Positions 20,166-30,151 of a stretch of 64,000 bases of DNA are shown one piece after another. The DNA is taken from NCBI GenBank assembly GCA_039191605.1, contig JBCCXL010000008.1, positions 186,001 through 250,000 on the forward strand, given 5' to 3'. This DNA comes from JBCCXL01 sp039191605 (GTDB lineage Bacteria > Acidobacteriota > Thermoanaerobaculia > Multivoradales > JAHZIX01). Numbering within the stretch: position 1 is the stretch's first letter; each line of letters starts with the position of its first letter. A program made the position numbers and the translations under genes. Below the pieces are notes generated by a model. It saw only the letters and a list, made by a program, of their open reading frames with translations. It made no database searches and had not been told where the DNA came from.

Positions 20166-23100
20166 TTTCTCACCGTCTTCCTGAGCCTGGTCTCCGGCCC
20201 TCAATGGGTGGAGGTGACGGTGCTGGATGGGGCGACCATCGACGGCGGTGGAGCCCAGGGGGCAGTGGCGCGGGTGGAATTTCGCCTCGATGGGCAGACC
20301 GTCGCGGTGCGGGACGAAGCGCCGTGGGGAAGCGAAGTAGATTTCGGCGAGGATCTTTTGCCCCATCACCTGGAGGCGGTAGCCCTAGACGCCGAAGGCC
20401 GTGAGGTGCAGCGGGTCGAGCAGTGGATCAATCTGCCCCGAGGGCGCAGCGCTCTCTCGGTGGTGGTAGAGGGGAACGAGGGCGGGGAGCGCCACGTGCG
20501 CCTGCTGTGGGCCTCGGTGGATCGGCAGCCGCCGGACGAAATCACCATCACCTACGACGGCGTGCCCCTGGAGCTGGCTCCCGGTACCGTGCTGAGCCTC
20601 CCCCCGCCGCCCGAGGATGAGCCGCCCGGGAGCGTACATCTGCTCGCGGCAGAGCTTCGCTTCGGCGGCGAGGTGGTGCGTTCCGAGGTTGCCCTGGGGG
20701 CGGACTTCGGCAGCACCTCGTCTTCCGAGCTCACCGCTCTTCCGGTGATCCTGCCTCAGCCTCTGCCGGCAGACGGGGAAGGGAGCCCTGCGGCGGAGCT
20801 GGCCTCCCGCTGGGTAGCCCACCGAGACGGCGAGCCCTTGCGGGTCTCCGCGGTAGAGGCGGCGGCGGCGGATCTGGTGTTGATCCACGACCGGGATCCG
20901 GTGCTGCGGCGCTCGATGCGCACCCTTGGCGGGGTGACTCAGCTGCTCCAGCGGCTGCGGGAGGGCTTTGCCCTCTCCGGCGTGAGAGTGGGCGATCGAC
21001 TGCGGATGGTGCTTCCGGGAGCGCCGCCGAAGGGCGCTGAGGTCGACTCGGAGCGCGAGCTGCCGGCTTCTTTCTTTCCGATCACTCGGAACCTTGGCAA
21101 TCTAGCCGGTGGCCTGACTCAGCTGGTGGTCAATCCGATGCGCTTCGAGTCGGATTTGGAGGATCGCCTCGACGACTCTCCTCAGCGCCTCTCGGACGCC
21201 CTGGCGGTCTCCGGGCTGGCGGCGACGTCGGGAGGGCGCCGGCGAGTGGTGGTGCTGGTAGCGAATCAGGGATCACCGGACTCCAGCGCCTATGGCCCCG
21301 CTCAGGCTCTCGCTCTGCTGGAGGCGCTGCGGGTACCGGTGGTGGTGTGGGATCCCCAGGGGGGGACTCTCGGCCCCTGGGGGGCGGCCCGCGATATCTC
21401 TACCGCGCCGAAGCTGAGCACCGCGGTGCAGGAGCTGCGGCGGGACCTCGATCGCCAGGCGATCCTGTGGGTGGAGGGGCGTCATCTGCCGCAGGACCTG
21501 GTGCTCACCGCCGAGGGCCAGGAGGCGGGAATCGCGCTGGCGGTGACCTCCCCGCCCGAGCTGTCGGAGTCGGCTGGATCGGAAGACGGTAGGGCATCAG
21601 GGGCAGGCCCCTCTACTGCACGAGCTGCCGCAGAGGAGGCGGAGCCAGGGGTGCTGTCGGATGTTGGGGATCTTCCGGAGCCTGGAGCGGCGCTGCAGGG
21701 AGAGATCCAGGCTCTCGACCCGCGAGTTTCAGAGTCCGGGGACGCCTCGGCCTCCAATCCAGCCGCCGCCTTCGGCGATTTCGTCGACGTTTCGTGGGTC
21801 ACCCTGGATGTCTTCGTTCGGGATTCGGAGGATCGGCCGATCACGGATCTTCAGGCCGAGGACTTCCGAGTGGAGATCGATGGCGAGGTGGTGACTCTGA
21901 CTTCCTTCGAGGCGCCGCGGGTGGCGTCACTGCGGACTCTCGCTGCCGGGGATGACGGTGCTGCCGGGGATGACGGTGCTACGGGGGATGCAAGTGCTGC
22001 TGGAGACGACCGTGACGCCGAGGTGGATGTCGCCGACGAGCTCTCTCTGGTGGTGCTCTCGGATCTGCGGCAGGCGCTGCCGGGTTTGCGCCAGCGCCTC
22101 GTCGAGGGATTGGGAGAGGTCCTGGCGTCGCAACAGCTGCCGGCGAGGGTGATGGTCTTGGGGCACGACCGCCGCGTCGAGCAGATCCAGCCCTTCACTC
22201 GCAGTCGTGAGGATCTACTGCGGGCCATCTCCGCTCTGGAGGAGAGGGTGCAGCCCAACGTCACGGAAGGGGAGCGCGCCCGCCTGCTGAACCGCATGGC
22301 CCTCGTCTCCAGCCAGATCGAGCTGGCGCGGAGGAGAAACGACCCCGTCGATATCGCCATCGCCCACGCCGATCGCGATGCCCTGCTGCTCGAGATGGAG
22401 GCCTACGCCGTCCAGCAGAATCAGCAGGGGCAGTCGACTCTGGCAGAGCTGCAGGGCCTGGTGAGGAGTCTCGGAGCGCTGCCGGGGCGCAAGGCGCTGC
22501 TTTACATCGGCGATCGGCTGGGGCTCCAGCCGGCTTCGGAGCACCTGGCCGCCCTGGAGTTTCTCGATCTCAGCGATTTTGAGATCGGCCGGCTGGAAAG
22601 CCGCCTTCAGGTACAGAGTCTGGAGTCGGAGATCGAGGCCCTGGCGCGGCAGGCTAGCGCCCAGGAGCTGCTGCTCTACGTGCTGAGCGCCGGCAGCCGC
22701 GGCGATACCTCCCTGGACGTAGCGATGGCCTCCGGCAGTAGCTCGCCGCTGCTGCGCACCCGGGTGCGCTCGGCGCGGGACGCGGATGCGCGGGCCGGTG
22801 CCTGCTTGCCTTCGGAGACGACCGGTGGGCGCTGCCAGGTCGGAGGGGCCGAACCCAGCCTGCTCTTGCAGCGGGCGCTAGAAGATCTAGATTCCGGCTA
22901 TTCTCTGGCCTTCGCCGCCCCGCAGGGGGCCTCCGGAGAGAGCCTGCCGGTGAAGGTGGAGGTCAGTCGAGAACGGGTGGAGGTGCGACACCGCCGTCGA
23001 GTGGTGGTGCCGGAGGCGGACCAGCAGCTGCTGTCGAGAATCGAGGCGGCGCTGAGCTTCGGGCCCCAGAGCTTCGGGGCCGAGAGTAACCCCCTCGAGG

Positions 23101-23498
23101 CCTTCGTCGCCGGGAGCCCGCAGATCGAAGCCGCCGAGGACGACCTGCTGCGGGTTACCTTCGACCTCCGCGTGCCGCTGCAAAATCTCACCCTTCTCCC
23201 TGCGACGGATGGGGAGCTGCTGCAGGGCAACCTTCGGCTCGTGGTGCTCCACCGAGATGATCGAGGACGTCGGGGCGAGCTGCAGCGCTACGATCTGCCC
23301 CTCTCCCTGCCGGCCCAGGAGCTGCGCGACCAACCCCAGGGGCTCTTTGCCCAGCCTCTGGTGCTCAGTCTCCCGCCAGGCCAGCACGACGTGGTGCTCG
23401 CTCTGTGGGACGAGGTGGCGCGCACCGGCTCTTTCCTCGTGTACCCGCTGGCTCTTTCCTCTGCTCAGGGCGTTTCTTCCCAAGACGGCTCGCGATGA
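20151..23498 (+). CDS. VWFA-related (Acidobacterial-type) exported protein
   Basis: This 1115-residue protein has a short hydrophobic N-terminus (ALAFLTVFLSLVSG) that probably exports it. At about 545-590 it carries the hallmark DVSWVTLDVFVRDSEDRPI then DLQAEDFRVEIDGE, followed by a VWA-like fold with LSLVVLSDLRQALPGLRQ and GRKALLYIGDR. This pattern defines the VWFA-related domain common in Acidobacteriota. A second, more diverged VWA-like region lies near 285-425. An Asp/Gly/Ala-rich linker at about 598-621 is encoded by four 18-bp repeats. The ATG lies in the last unit of the preceding tandem array. The ligand is unknown; such proteins are thought to act at the cell surface. Confidence 0.8.
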   Translation: MSALAFLTVFLSLVSGPQWVEVTVLDGATIDGGGAQGAVARVEFRLDGQTVAVRDEAPWGSEVDFGEDLLPHHLEAVALDAEGREVQRVEQWINLPRGRSALSVVVEGNEGGERHVRLLWASVDRQPPDEITITYDGVPLELAPGTVLSLPPPPEDEPPGSVHLLAAELRFGGEVVRSEVALGADFGSTSSSELTALPVILPQPLPADGEGSPAAELASRWVAHRDGEPLRVSAVEAAAADLVLIHDRDPVLRRSMRTLGGVTQLLQRLREGFALSGVRVGDRLRMVLPGAPPKGAEVDSERELPASFFPITRNLGNLAGGLTQLVVNPMRFESDLEDRLDDSPQRLSDALAVSGLAATSGGRRRVVVLVANQGSPDSSAYGPAQALALLEALRVPVVVWDPQGGTLGPWGAARDISTAPKLSTAVQELRRDLDRQAILWVEGRHLPQDLVLTAEGQEAGIALAVTSPPELSESAGSEDGRASGAGPSTARAAAEEAEPGVLSDVGDLPEPGAALQGEIQALDPRVSESGDASASNPAAAFGDFVDVSWVTLDVFVRDSEDRPITDLQAEDFRVEIDGEVVTLTSFEAPRVASLRTLAAGDDGAAGDDGATGDASAAGDDRDAEVDVADELSLVVLSDLRQALPGLRQRLVEGLGEVLASQQLPARVMVLGHDRRVEQIQPFTRSREDLLRAISALEERVQPNVTEGERARLLNRMALVSSQIELARRRNDPVDIAIAHADRDALLLEMEAYAVQQNQQGQSTLAELQGLVRSLGALPGRKALLYIGDRLGLQPASEHLAALEFLDLSDFEIGRLESRLQVQSLESEIEALARQASAQELLLYVLSAGSRGDTSLDVAMASGSSSPLLRTRVRSARDADARAGACLPSETTGGRCQVGGAEPSLLLQRALEDLDSGYSLAFAAPQGASGESLPVKVEVSRERVEVRHRRRVVVPEADQQLLSRIEAALSFGPQSFGAESNPLEAFVAGSPQIEAAEDDLLRVTFDLRVPLQNLTLLPATDGELLQGNLRLVVLHRDDRGRRGELQRYDLPLSLPAQELRDQPQGLFAQPLVLSLPPGQHDVVLALWDEVARTGSFLVYPLALSSAQGVSSQDGSR
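21942..22013 (+). repeat. In-frame 18-bp repeats, four units
   Basis: Units at 21942, 21960, 21978 and 21996 encode successive Ala-Ala/Thr-Gly-Asp-Asp/Ala-Gly-like hexapeptides. The first two are identical and the last two diverged. They form a flexible acidic linker before the VWA-like domain. Confidence 0.85.
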
Positions 23499-23558
23499 GT
23501 TGGGGATTCGCCGGACGGGGCTCGGGAGCAAGGGCAGAGGGTCTCGAAGGGGCCAGGC

Positions 23559-26360
23559 TTGAACTCTAGATTCGCTCCGAAGCTCGATAAAGCAGTGATC
23601 TACCGTTTCGTCTTGCTCTTGGCCTGTCTCTGCGGCTCGTGGAGCACCAGTCTCGCCGCCGACGGCCCTTCAGGGGCATCCGCGGGGCTCGGCGAGTGGC
23701 TGGCCTACCCTCTCGAGGCTCGAGTCGGCGGCCGGTCCGTCGACCCGCTGACGGTGATCTACTCGGCGCAGATCGCCAGGGCGGGCTCAATACTTCCTGC
23801 AGAGGGGCTAGCTCCTGCAGAAGAGGCCGTGAAGCTGCGGATCCGCTGCCGCGGCAGCTTTGAGATCCGGCTGGACGGGCAGCGCCTCGAGGGGCCAAGG
23901 GGCGAGAGCCCAAGGCCTGGGAGTCCGTCGCCCTGCGGTGACGGAGAAGAAGTTTCGCTGGGCCGGTGGACCGAGGGATTCCGCCAGCTGGAGATCGCTG
24001 TGACCCGCGCCGGAGGCCCGCCGCTTCTTTATCTGGAGCTGCGGGGAGCGACTCTGGCCCAGAGAGGCGGCGATGACTCGCGGGAAGAGCCTGCCGGGAA
24101 TCCCGCCGGGGCGATCTGGGCGAGCCTCGATGGCCTGGCCCCGGCGCCGGCGCGGCGAGCGTCGAGGCCGGCGCTGCCGACGGCGGCATTTCCCGGAGTG
24201 GAGGGCGTTTGGGCTGCCGTCGGCCCGTGGTTGCTCCTCGGGCTGTTGATCGGTGCCCTTTGGGGATGGTGGGGCAATCGACAGACCAGAAGCGGCGACG
24301 AGAGCTCCGAAATCGAAAATGCCGATGACTCGAGCGGGGGCCGGAAGGGTGTACTCCTGGCGGCAGCCGTGATTCTTCTGGTTTCTCTTGGGCTAGCCGG
24401 CAGCTCGATCCCTCACCTCGCGCCGACGATGGGCTTCGACGCCGAGGGGCATTGGGAGTACGTCGATCATCTGCTGCGAGAGGGCTCTCTGCCGCGGGCG
24501 GATCAAGGCTGGCAGATGTACCACCCGCCCCTCTACCACGGCCTCGCCGCCATGGTGCTGGGTAGTTTCGGTATGGAGCCCAAGCTGGGGGAAGAGCTGC
24601 CGACGGCGCCGGCCGCGGCGACGCTGCGCTGGCTCGGCGCCTTGCTCTCGGCCCTGCAGGTTGGCCTGAGCCTGCTGCTGGCCGCCTGGGTAATGGGCCC
24701 CACTCCGCATCGTCGCTGGCTTCTGGGGCTCACTCTGCTCTTCGCCCTGGCTCTGCCGGTTCACCGGTATCCCTTCGCCTACGTCAGCAACGAGCCCTTA
24801 GCGGGAGTCTTGGCGTTGGCGACCCTGGCGCTGGCGGCGAGGCTGCTGGCGGCGCCGACGCTGAGCTGGAAGGGCGCCGCGGCCCTCGGCGGGGTCTGGG
24901 GTCTGGCGCTGGCGACGAAGGTCTCGACGCTGATGCTGGCTCCGGGGCTGGCGGTGGCCTTTGGCTGGCGCTGGTGGTGCCAGCGGCGGGAGTTCGGCCC
25001 GGATGGCCCCTGGCTGCGGAGGAGCGTTCCTGCTGCTGCGGCCTTCGGCGCCTCGGCGCTAGCGGTGGGTGGATTCCACTACTTTCGCCTGACCCGGGAC
25101 TTCGGCTCTCCCCTGGTGGGCAACTGGTCGCCGCAGCTGGGATTTCGCTGGTGGCAGGATCCGGGTTGGCGACAGCTCGCGGACTACCTGCCGACGGGGC
25201 GGGCTCTCACGGATCCCTTCTTTGCTGGCTTCGCCTCGGTGCCGGACGGCTTCTGGGGCACCCTGTGGGCCGATGGGCTGGCCGGTGGTCAGCGCAGCGT
25301 TGCCGCCGGACCGCCGTGGAATTGGCAGCTGCAGTCGGCCTCCTCCCTGCTCGCCTTGATTCCGAGCCTGCTGCTGTTGCTGGGGCTCGCCGCCCTGGTG
25401 AAGATGTTGATCAATAGTCTGAGGGGCACGACATCCCGGAGTACACAGTCTCAGGTTGCAACACCTCAGCATCACGATGCTGGGGGCGCGGACTCGGCGC
25501 GCAGCGCCCAGCGACTGCTGATCTTCGTCACCCTGCTCAGCGGGATCTTCGCGCTATTGGTGGCGACCTGGCAGATACCGTCCTACGCCCAGGCCAAGGC
25601 TTTCTACCTGCTGCCGGTATCCGGAGCGCTGGTGGCGCTGGTGCCCCTGGGACTCTCCTGGGTGGGGCGGTGGGGAGACGCGGCGAGGGCGGCGACGGGG
25701 GCTCTCCTCGGGGCCTGGGCGGTGGTGAGCCTCGCTTCTTTCTGGGTTGCGGACTCTCCCTCGACGGATCTTGCCCACGCCCGAGCGCTGCTGGCGGCGG
25801 GGGAGGGGCGAGGGGCGGAGACCCTCTTTCTCGGCGTGGCGGAGGGCGCTGCCGGGGCTTCCGAGGAGCAGCGGGCCGAGGCCTTTGCCGGAGCGGCCGC
25901 GGTGGCCTTGGGCAGCGGCCGCCAGGAGGAGGGCACGCTGTGGCTGCAGCGGGCTCTGACTCTAGACCCGCAGCAGCCGGAGGCGCAGCGGCTGGAATCC
26001 CTGCGCCTGGTGGCCCTGCACTTGTCGACTCTCGCCCGCAGCGAAGATCCCGCGGATCCGGCGGTAGTGGAGCTCCAGGAGCGCGCCTTGGCGCTGGCGG
26101 AGGGGGCATCTCGGGGGCCGGATGGCCGGCCCGTGGCGGATGCCTCCACCTGGAGACTGTTGGCGCAGTGGCGCTACGCCGCCGGCGATTTTGCCGGGGC
26201 GGCGCGGGCTCTGGCGCAGGCGCTGCGGCGGACTCCGGAGGATCGAGCCCTGCGCCAGGCCTTGGGCCAGCTGAGCGCCGCCGGCTTCCACGGAGAGCCG
26301 GCCGCGGGCAATTCGTCAGCTGCCGACGGAGAGGCTGACGACCGGGTCGCTGCAGATTGA
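23559..26360 (+). CDS. GT-C-type membrane glycosyltransferase with C-terminal TPRs
   Basis: This 933-residue integral membrane protein has an export segment (RFVLLLACLCGSWSTSLAA), a soluble region to about 220 and a series of membrane helices from about 225 to 740. The loop MGFDAEGHWEYVDHLLREG, then MYHPPLYHGLAAMVLG resembles the first periplasmic loop of GT39/PMT-like GT-C enzymes. Residues about 745-915 form TPR-like helices (EGTLWLQRALTLDPQQPEAQ, AGDFAGAARALAQALRRTPE). It probably transfers a sugar from a lipid carrier; donor and acceptor are unknown. The start is taken as TTG at 23559 because GAAGGGG sits six bases upstream; GTG at 23595 is an alternative. A two-copy repeat follows the stop. 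Confidence 0.7.
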   Translation: MNSRFAPKLDKAVIYRFVLLLACLCGSWSTSLAADGPSGASAGLGEWLAYPLEARVGGRSVDPLTVIYSAQIARAGSILPAEGLAPAEEAVKLRIRCRGSFEIRLDGQRLEGPRGESPRPGSPSPCGDGEEVSLGRWTEGFRQLEIAVTRAGGPPLLYLELRGATLAQRGGDDSREEPAGNPAGAIWASLDGLAPAPARRASRPALPTAAFPGVEGVWAAVGPWLLLGLLIGALWGWWGNRQTRSGDESSEIENADDSSGGRKGVLLAAAVILLVSLGLAGSSIPHLAPTMGFDAEGHWEYVDHLLREGSLPRADQGWQMYHPPLYHGLAAMVLGSFGMEPKLGEELPTAPAAATLRWLGALLSALQVGLSLLLAAWVMGPTPHRRWLLGLTLLFALALPVHRYPFAYVSNEPLAGVLALATLALAARLLAAPTLSWKGAAALGGVWGLALATKVSTLMLAPGLAVAFGWRWWCQRREFGPDGPWLRRSVPAAAAFGASALAVGGFHYFRLTRDFGSPLVGNWSPQLGFRWWQDPGWRQLADYLPTGRALTDPFFAGFASVPDGFWGTLWADGLAGGQRSVAAGPPWNWQLQSASSLLALIPSLLLLLGLAALVKMLINSLRGTTSRSTQSQVATPQHHDAGGADSARSAQRLLIFVTLLSGIFALLVATWQIPSYAQAKAFYLLPVSGALVALVPLGLSWVGRWGDAARAATGALLGAWAVVSLASFWVADSPSTDLAHARALLAAGEGRGAETLFLGVAEGAAGASEEQRAEAFAGAAAVALGSGRQEEGTLWLQRALTLDPQQPEAQRLESLRLVALHLSTLARSEDPADPAVVELQERALALAEGASRGPDGRPVADASTWRLLAQWRYAAGDFAGAARALAQALRRTPEDRALRQALGQLSAAGFHGEPAAGNSSAADGEADDRVAAD

Positions 26361-26366
26361 GGAACT

Positions 26367-26397
26367 AGAGACCCGGGGAGCCAGAGACCCAGGAGCC
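26367..26397 (+). repeat. Two-copy 16/15-bp direct repeat just after a stop codon
   Basis: AGAGACCCGGGGAGCC at 26367-26382 is followed immediately by AGAGACCCAGGAGCC. It lies between the convergent ends of the GT-C gene and the M64 peptidase gene, with no recognisable terminator. Confidence 0.75.
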
Positions 26398-26398
26398 T

Positions 26399-27910
26399 CT
26401 AGGGGGCGGCGTAGAGATCGATCACCGCCTCGACGCCGCGGGCGCACACCGGGCAGAAAAAGTCCGGATTGCGGGTGAACATGATGCAGTCGGCGGCGGG
26501 GCGATAGAGGCCCTTGGCCTGATACCCGGCCCCCTCGAAGGCACCGATGGAGCCGTAGTGAGGCTCGCCCTGGAGCATCGGTTCGGTGGTGGCTTTGACC
26601 TCGGCGAAATAGGCCTCCATGGCGGCCTCGTCGGCGCCGCCGGCTCGCAGCTCGCCCCGCCGCTGCTGGAAGTCGCGGGATACGGCGTCGTAGGTTTCCT
26701 GATCCCACGGAGTGGGGAGAGGAGTGTCGGCGGCGACCAGGTCTTTCCACTTCAGGGCTTCGGGGTCCAGGAGGGCGGTGATGTTCGGCTCCCAAGGCTC
26801 CGAGCCGGGAGCGGTGAAGTCCTCATAGGCCACCGAGGAGGTGTAGTACTCATCGCCCAACCCGGCGAAGGAATGCCCCATCTCGTGGGCCACCAGATAG
26901 TCCGCCTGTCCGCTCTTCGCCGCCGCGGTGGTCCATAGGTTGTAGATTCCTCCTCCGCCGTATTTCTGCGAGTTGGCGAGCAGCAGCAGGGCGTCGTAGG
27001 GGGCCAGGGCGGCGAGCTCCCGGAGGCGGCGATTCTCCAAGGTCAGGACGTAGCGCTCGGATCCGAAGCTGTCGTAGGAAAGGCCCAGGGCGGTGTTTTT
27101 CCACTCCCCAGCTCGGGGGTTGGTGATGCCGCGATCCCGCGACGCGGCGGCGACCACTCGAACGTTGAAGCGCTGGCGGTGGGTGCGAAAGGGCTCGACG
27201 GCGAAGAGGGCTTCGGTAGCGGCTTCCGCGTGCTGCCACAGCTCGGCGAGATCCTCGGCGGTGTAACCATCGCCGAGGATCAGCAGGTCCAATTTGTCTT
27301 CGGTGGGACCGGTCTGCTGGAGACTCCACACCTCTACGCGACCTTCCTGCAGCGTTGGGAGGGGGCTGCGGTTGACGCTGCGGTGCCCGGGGTCGACGGT
27401 GAGGGAGGCGATCTCCATAAAGCCGCCCTCCGGGACCCGCTTGCGCAAGGCCAGCTGGACCGGGGCCCGGGGCTCCGGGAAGCGCTGGGATTCATGGAAG
27501 GTGCGCCACTGCCGCCTCGCTTCGACGGTGGTTTCCCACTCCCCGTAGATGCTCGCGAAGCCTCGACTCCACAGCACCTCCTGGGTCTTGAGGTCGCGAA
27601 CCTCAAAGAGGTACTTGCCCAGGCCGGTGTTGTCGATGAGCTGGTGCCGGCTGCCGGGCCAGGGGCCCTCGACCCGCAGCGCATCCAGGCTGATGGCCTC
27701 CTGCTCGGCGGTGCCCGAGTGGAAGTAATCGAAGCGTAGGGTGGCGCCGGTGAAGCGCTGATCGAAGGCGTCCACCGCCGCGTCATCGAGAACCGCCGCT
27801 TCTTCCTGGCTCAGCACCGGGGGGGCGAGCAGTGCTGCCATCACCAGCAGCAGGACCGGCAGCAGGGCCGGCAGCAGCGAGCGGCAGCAGCGCCCCCACA
27901 AGGCCTGCAT
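26399..27910 (-). CDS. M64-family (IgA-protease-like) metallopeptidase, exported
   Basis: This 503-residue peptidase belongs to the family first defined by the Clostridium ramosum IgA peptidase. The zinc site HEMGHSFAGLGDEYY starts at residue 342 and matches the M64 pattern. Upstream are LILGDGYTAEDL and the RFNVRVVAAASRDRGITNP stretch typical of the family. The N-terminus from the ATG at 27910 is a signal peptide (RSLLPALLPVLLLVMAALLA, cleavage near VLSQEE). The open frame extends 83 residues further upstream, but that part shows no domain. It is a secreted or periplasmic protease; the substrate is unknown. The DUF1684 lipoprotein gene is divergent. Confidence 0.85.
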   Translation of the reverse strand: MQALWGRCCRSLLPALLPVLLLVMAALLAPPVLSQEEAAVLDDAAVDAFDQRFTGATLRFDYFHSGTAEQEAISLDALRVEGPWPGSRHQLIDNTGLGKYLFEVRDLKTQEVLWSRGFASIYGEWETTVEARRQWRTFHESQRFPEPRAPVQLALRKRVPEGGFMEIASLTVDPGHRSVNRSPLPTLQEGRVEVWSLQQTGPTEDKLDLLILGDGYTAEDLAELWQHAEAATEALFAVEPFRTHRQRFNVRVVAAASRDRGITNPRAGEWKNTALGLSYDSFGSERYVLTLENRRLRELAALAPYDALLLLANSQKYGGGGIYNLWTTAAAKSGQADYLVAHEMGHSFAGLGDEYYTSSVAYEDFTAPGSEPWEPNITALLDPEALKWKDLVAADTPLPTPWDQETYDAVSRDFQQRRGELRAGGADEAAMEAYFAEVKATTEPMLQGEPHYGSIGAFEGAGYQAKGLYRPAADCIMFTRNPDFFCPVCARGVEAVIDLYAAP

Positions 27911-28135
27911 TGAGGCTTGGTAAGGGATTCGACAGGGTGTTGGATGGGGGGCTCGAAGCGTTACGGTGGTCTCGCAGGAGACCAGTCGCGAAGTGGCGGA
28001 GGCGAAGGGTATCGAGCGCAGCTTGGAGTGGGTCATGAGCATCATCCTACCGTGCTCTGGTACCCTGACGAACCGACCCTCTCCCGCCGCAGGGATACTG
28101 AGCGAAGGACCACCGCGGCGGTGAAAGGGCATCGA

Positions 28136-29230
28136 ATGGAGATCAAAATGAAGCAGCACAAGGCATCCCCCTCTCGCCTCGACCTTTCGTTGCAGGCATT
28201 CTTCCCCCGGCGATCTACGGCGTGGCTCTCTCGGAAGGGGCAGCCTTCGAAGGTGCCCACTCGGCAGATCCTCGTGCTGTGGATGGTCGCCACCTTGGGG
28301 GTGATGGGGATTGCCTGTGGAGATGGGGCGCCCATCGCGCCGGAGGAGCTAGCCGTGGTCAATCTCGGAGAGTGGAAGGTGGAGGTCGAGGCCTGGCATC
28401 AGGATCGAATCCAGCGTCTCGAGGATCGAGAGGGCTGGCTTTCGCTGGCCGGTCTCTTCTGGCTCCAGGAGGGAGAGCACAGCTTTGGCTCCGGGGAGGA
28501 GGCGGCGCTGAAATTCCCCGCGGTGGCTCCGGAGCTTGCCGGTAGCCTGCGCCTGGAGGCGGGGGAGGTCACTCTGATCCCCCCAGCGGAAGGGAGCTCC
28601 GGGGAGGAGGGAGAGCAGGCAGCAGCCCTGACCATCGATGGGGAGGTGGTGACAGAGCCCGTCACTCTGGCCTCCGACGCCGCTGAAGAAGCGACGACGG
28701 TGGCTCTGGGGCCACTGCGCTTCTTTGTCATCGATCGCGAAGGGCAGTTGGGAGTGCGGCTGAAGAATCGGGAGCGCGAGATCTTCGATGTCTTCGACGG
28801 GATTCCGCGTTTTCCCATGGATCCCCAATGGCGCATCGTGGCCCGCTGGGAGGCCTTCGAGGAGCCCAAGACGCTGGAGATCCCCAACGTTCTCGGCGGT
28901 GTATTCGAGGAGAGCTCCCCCGGAGCCGCGGTGTTCGAAATTGACGGGCAGGAGTATCGCCTGGAGCCTACGGGCTCTCCCGACGACGAGCTCTTCTTCG
29001 TCTTTGGGGACACGACCAACGGCAAGAGCACCTACGGCGGTGGACGCTTCCTCTACGCCGGCCCGCCGCAGGACGGCTGGATCGTTCTGGACTTCAACCG
29101 CACCTACAGCCCGCCCTGCACCTTCTCCCCCTATGCCACCTGCCCACTGGCGCGACCGGAGGCCAAGCTTCCCATCGCCGTCGAGGCCGGGGAGCTGCTG
29201 TGGGACGGCTACAAGACCTTCGCCTATTGA
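28136..29230 (+). CDS. DUF1684 lipoprotein
   Basis: A hydrophobic segment ending VMGIAC predicts lipid attachment and export. The mature part begins VEVEAWHQDRIQRLEDREGW then LSLAGLFWLQEGEHSFGSG, and ends with DFNRTYSPPCTFSPYATCPL. Both blocks are diagnostic of DUF1684 (PF07920), a family of unknown biochemical role often found as lipoproteins. The ATG at 28136 has AAAGGG six bases upstream; ATG at 28148 has GGAG six bases upstream and is equally plausible. Either start gives an unusually long polar stretch before the lipobox, so a more internal start is possible. It is divergent from the M64 peptidase gene. Confidence 0.8.
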   Translation: MEIKMKQHKASPSRLDLSLQAFFPRRSTAWLSRKGQPSKVPTRQILVLWMVATLGVMGIACGDGAPIAPEELAVVNLGEWKVEVEAWHQDRIQRLEDREGWLSLAGLFWLQEGEHSFGSGEEAALKFPAVAPELAGSLRLEAGEVTLIPPAEGSSGEEGEQAAALTIDGEVVTEPVTLASDAAEEATTVALGPLRFFVIDREGQLGVRLKNREREIFDVFDGIPRFPMDPQWRIVARWEAFEEPKTLEIPNVLGGVFEESSPGAAVFEIDGQEYRLEPTGSPDDELFFVFGDTTNGKSTYGGGRFLYAGPPQDGWIVLDFNRTYSPPCTFSPYATCPLARPEAKLPIAVEAGELLWDGYKTFAY

Positions 29231-29257
29231 GGGTGGCCAGAGGCTAGATCAACGACC

Positions 29258-29971
29258 TCAGCGCCGCGTTTCGAGGCCGTGCTGCTTTCGGGAGTCGATC
29301 TCATAGGCCTGCGCTAGGGCGCTGAGCAGCGTCTGGCCCGCCTCTTCGGCGGTTCGCCCGAAGGCGACGAATCCGTCTTCGTGCCCGCCCATCACCAGCA
29401 GCCGACTCTCTGCCAGAGCGGTGGAGCGATAGAGGCGCTGCACCTCCGCCGCCATCTCCGGTGTTCCATAGCTCACCTGAGGGTTCGTAGTGGGCAGCCG
29501 CAGAGCTCGCGCCGCCCGCCACAGCACCGAGCTGTGGGCGTGGAAGACGAAGCGGATCTGCGGGCCGAGGTCGTAGACCGCGGCGTGGGTGAGGGATTCG
29601 GAGGAGGGCTTCACCAGGCCTCGGCTGAGCACCCGATTGCGCCCTACGTCGTAGCTTTCCACCAGACAGAAATGCTCTAGGCTGGCGTCGACGATGCCCG
29701 AGGTCTGGGTGCCGCTGACCAAGAACGAGCGGCGCCCGCGGCCGGCGGAAGGCGGCCCTACCCGGGTGGAGACGTTGCCGTAGCCATAGCCGCCGTAGCG
29801 GGCCGGATCCTGACCCACCAGCGCGGTGTGGCGCAGGATCTGGCGCCAGGCCACCAGAGAGCTGGCGGCATCCCCGTAGCGCCGTACCTCGAGAGCTCGA
29901 TGCTCGTGCTCGGCGGCGAATTTGATCACCCCCTCGGCTTCGTGGGGTGGGATGGTTTGGAAGTGAGTCAT
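29258..29971 (-). CDS. Class II aldolase/adducin-family protein
   Basis: This 237-residue soluble protein has the zinc-dependent class II aldolase layout. GYGNVSTR binds phosphate in sugar-phosphate aldolases, then SGTQTSG, VKPSSESLTHAAVY with the catalytic acidic residue, and FVFHAHSSVLWR with two zinc-ligand histidines. A third histidine, in VMGGHEDGFVAFG, completes the site. Known members include fuculose- and ribulose-phosphate aldolases and epimerases. The substrate cannot be assigned; the altered Thr/Arg positions in the phosphate loop argue against a standard AraD or FucA. It converges on the DUF1684 gene with a 27-base gap. Confidence 0.85.
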   Translation of the reverse strand: MTHFQTIPPHEAEGVIKFAAEHEHRALEVRRYGDAASSLVAWRQILRHTALVGQDPARYGGYGYGNVSTRVGPPSAGRGRRSFLVSGTQTSGIVDASLEHFCLVESYDVGRNRVLSRGLVKPSSESLTHAAVYDLGPQIRFVFHAHSSVLWRAARALRLPTTNPQVSYGTPEMAAEVQRLYRSTALAESRLLVMGGHEDGFVAFGRTAEEAGQTLLSALAQAYEIDSRKQHGLETRR

Positions 29972-30151
29972 AGGAGGGGCGCCGGGAACAGCCGTTAGAG
30001 AGTCTTATGGAAGACTGTCTGCTCATCTATGCGACGGCGATGATTCTACGGCGGCAGGCATTTGCTCGTTGTCATCTGCTACCGAGGTATCCGTTTCGAT
30101 TGCTCGCGACCAGCGAGAAAGCTGCGCTTTTTGGAGCTGACAATACGCCGT

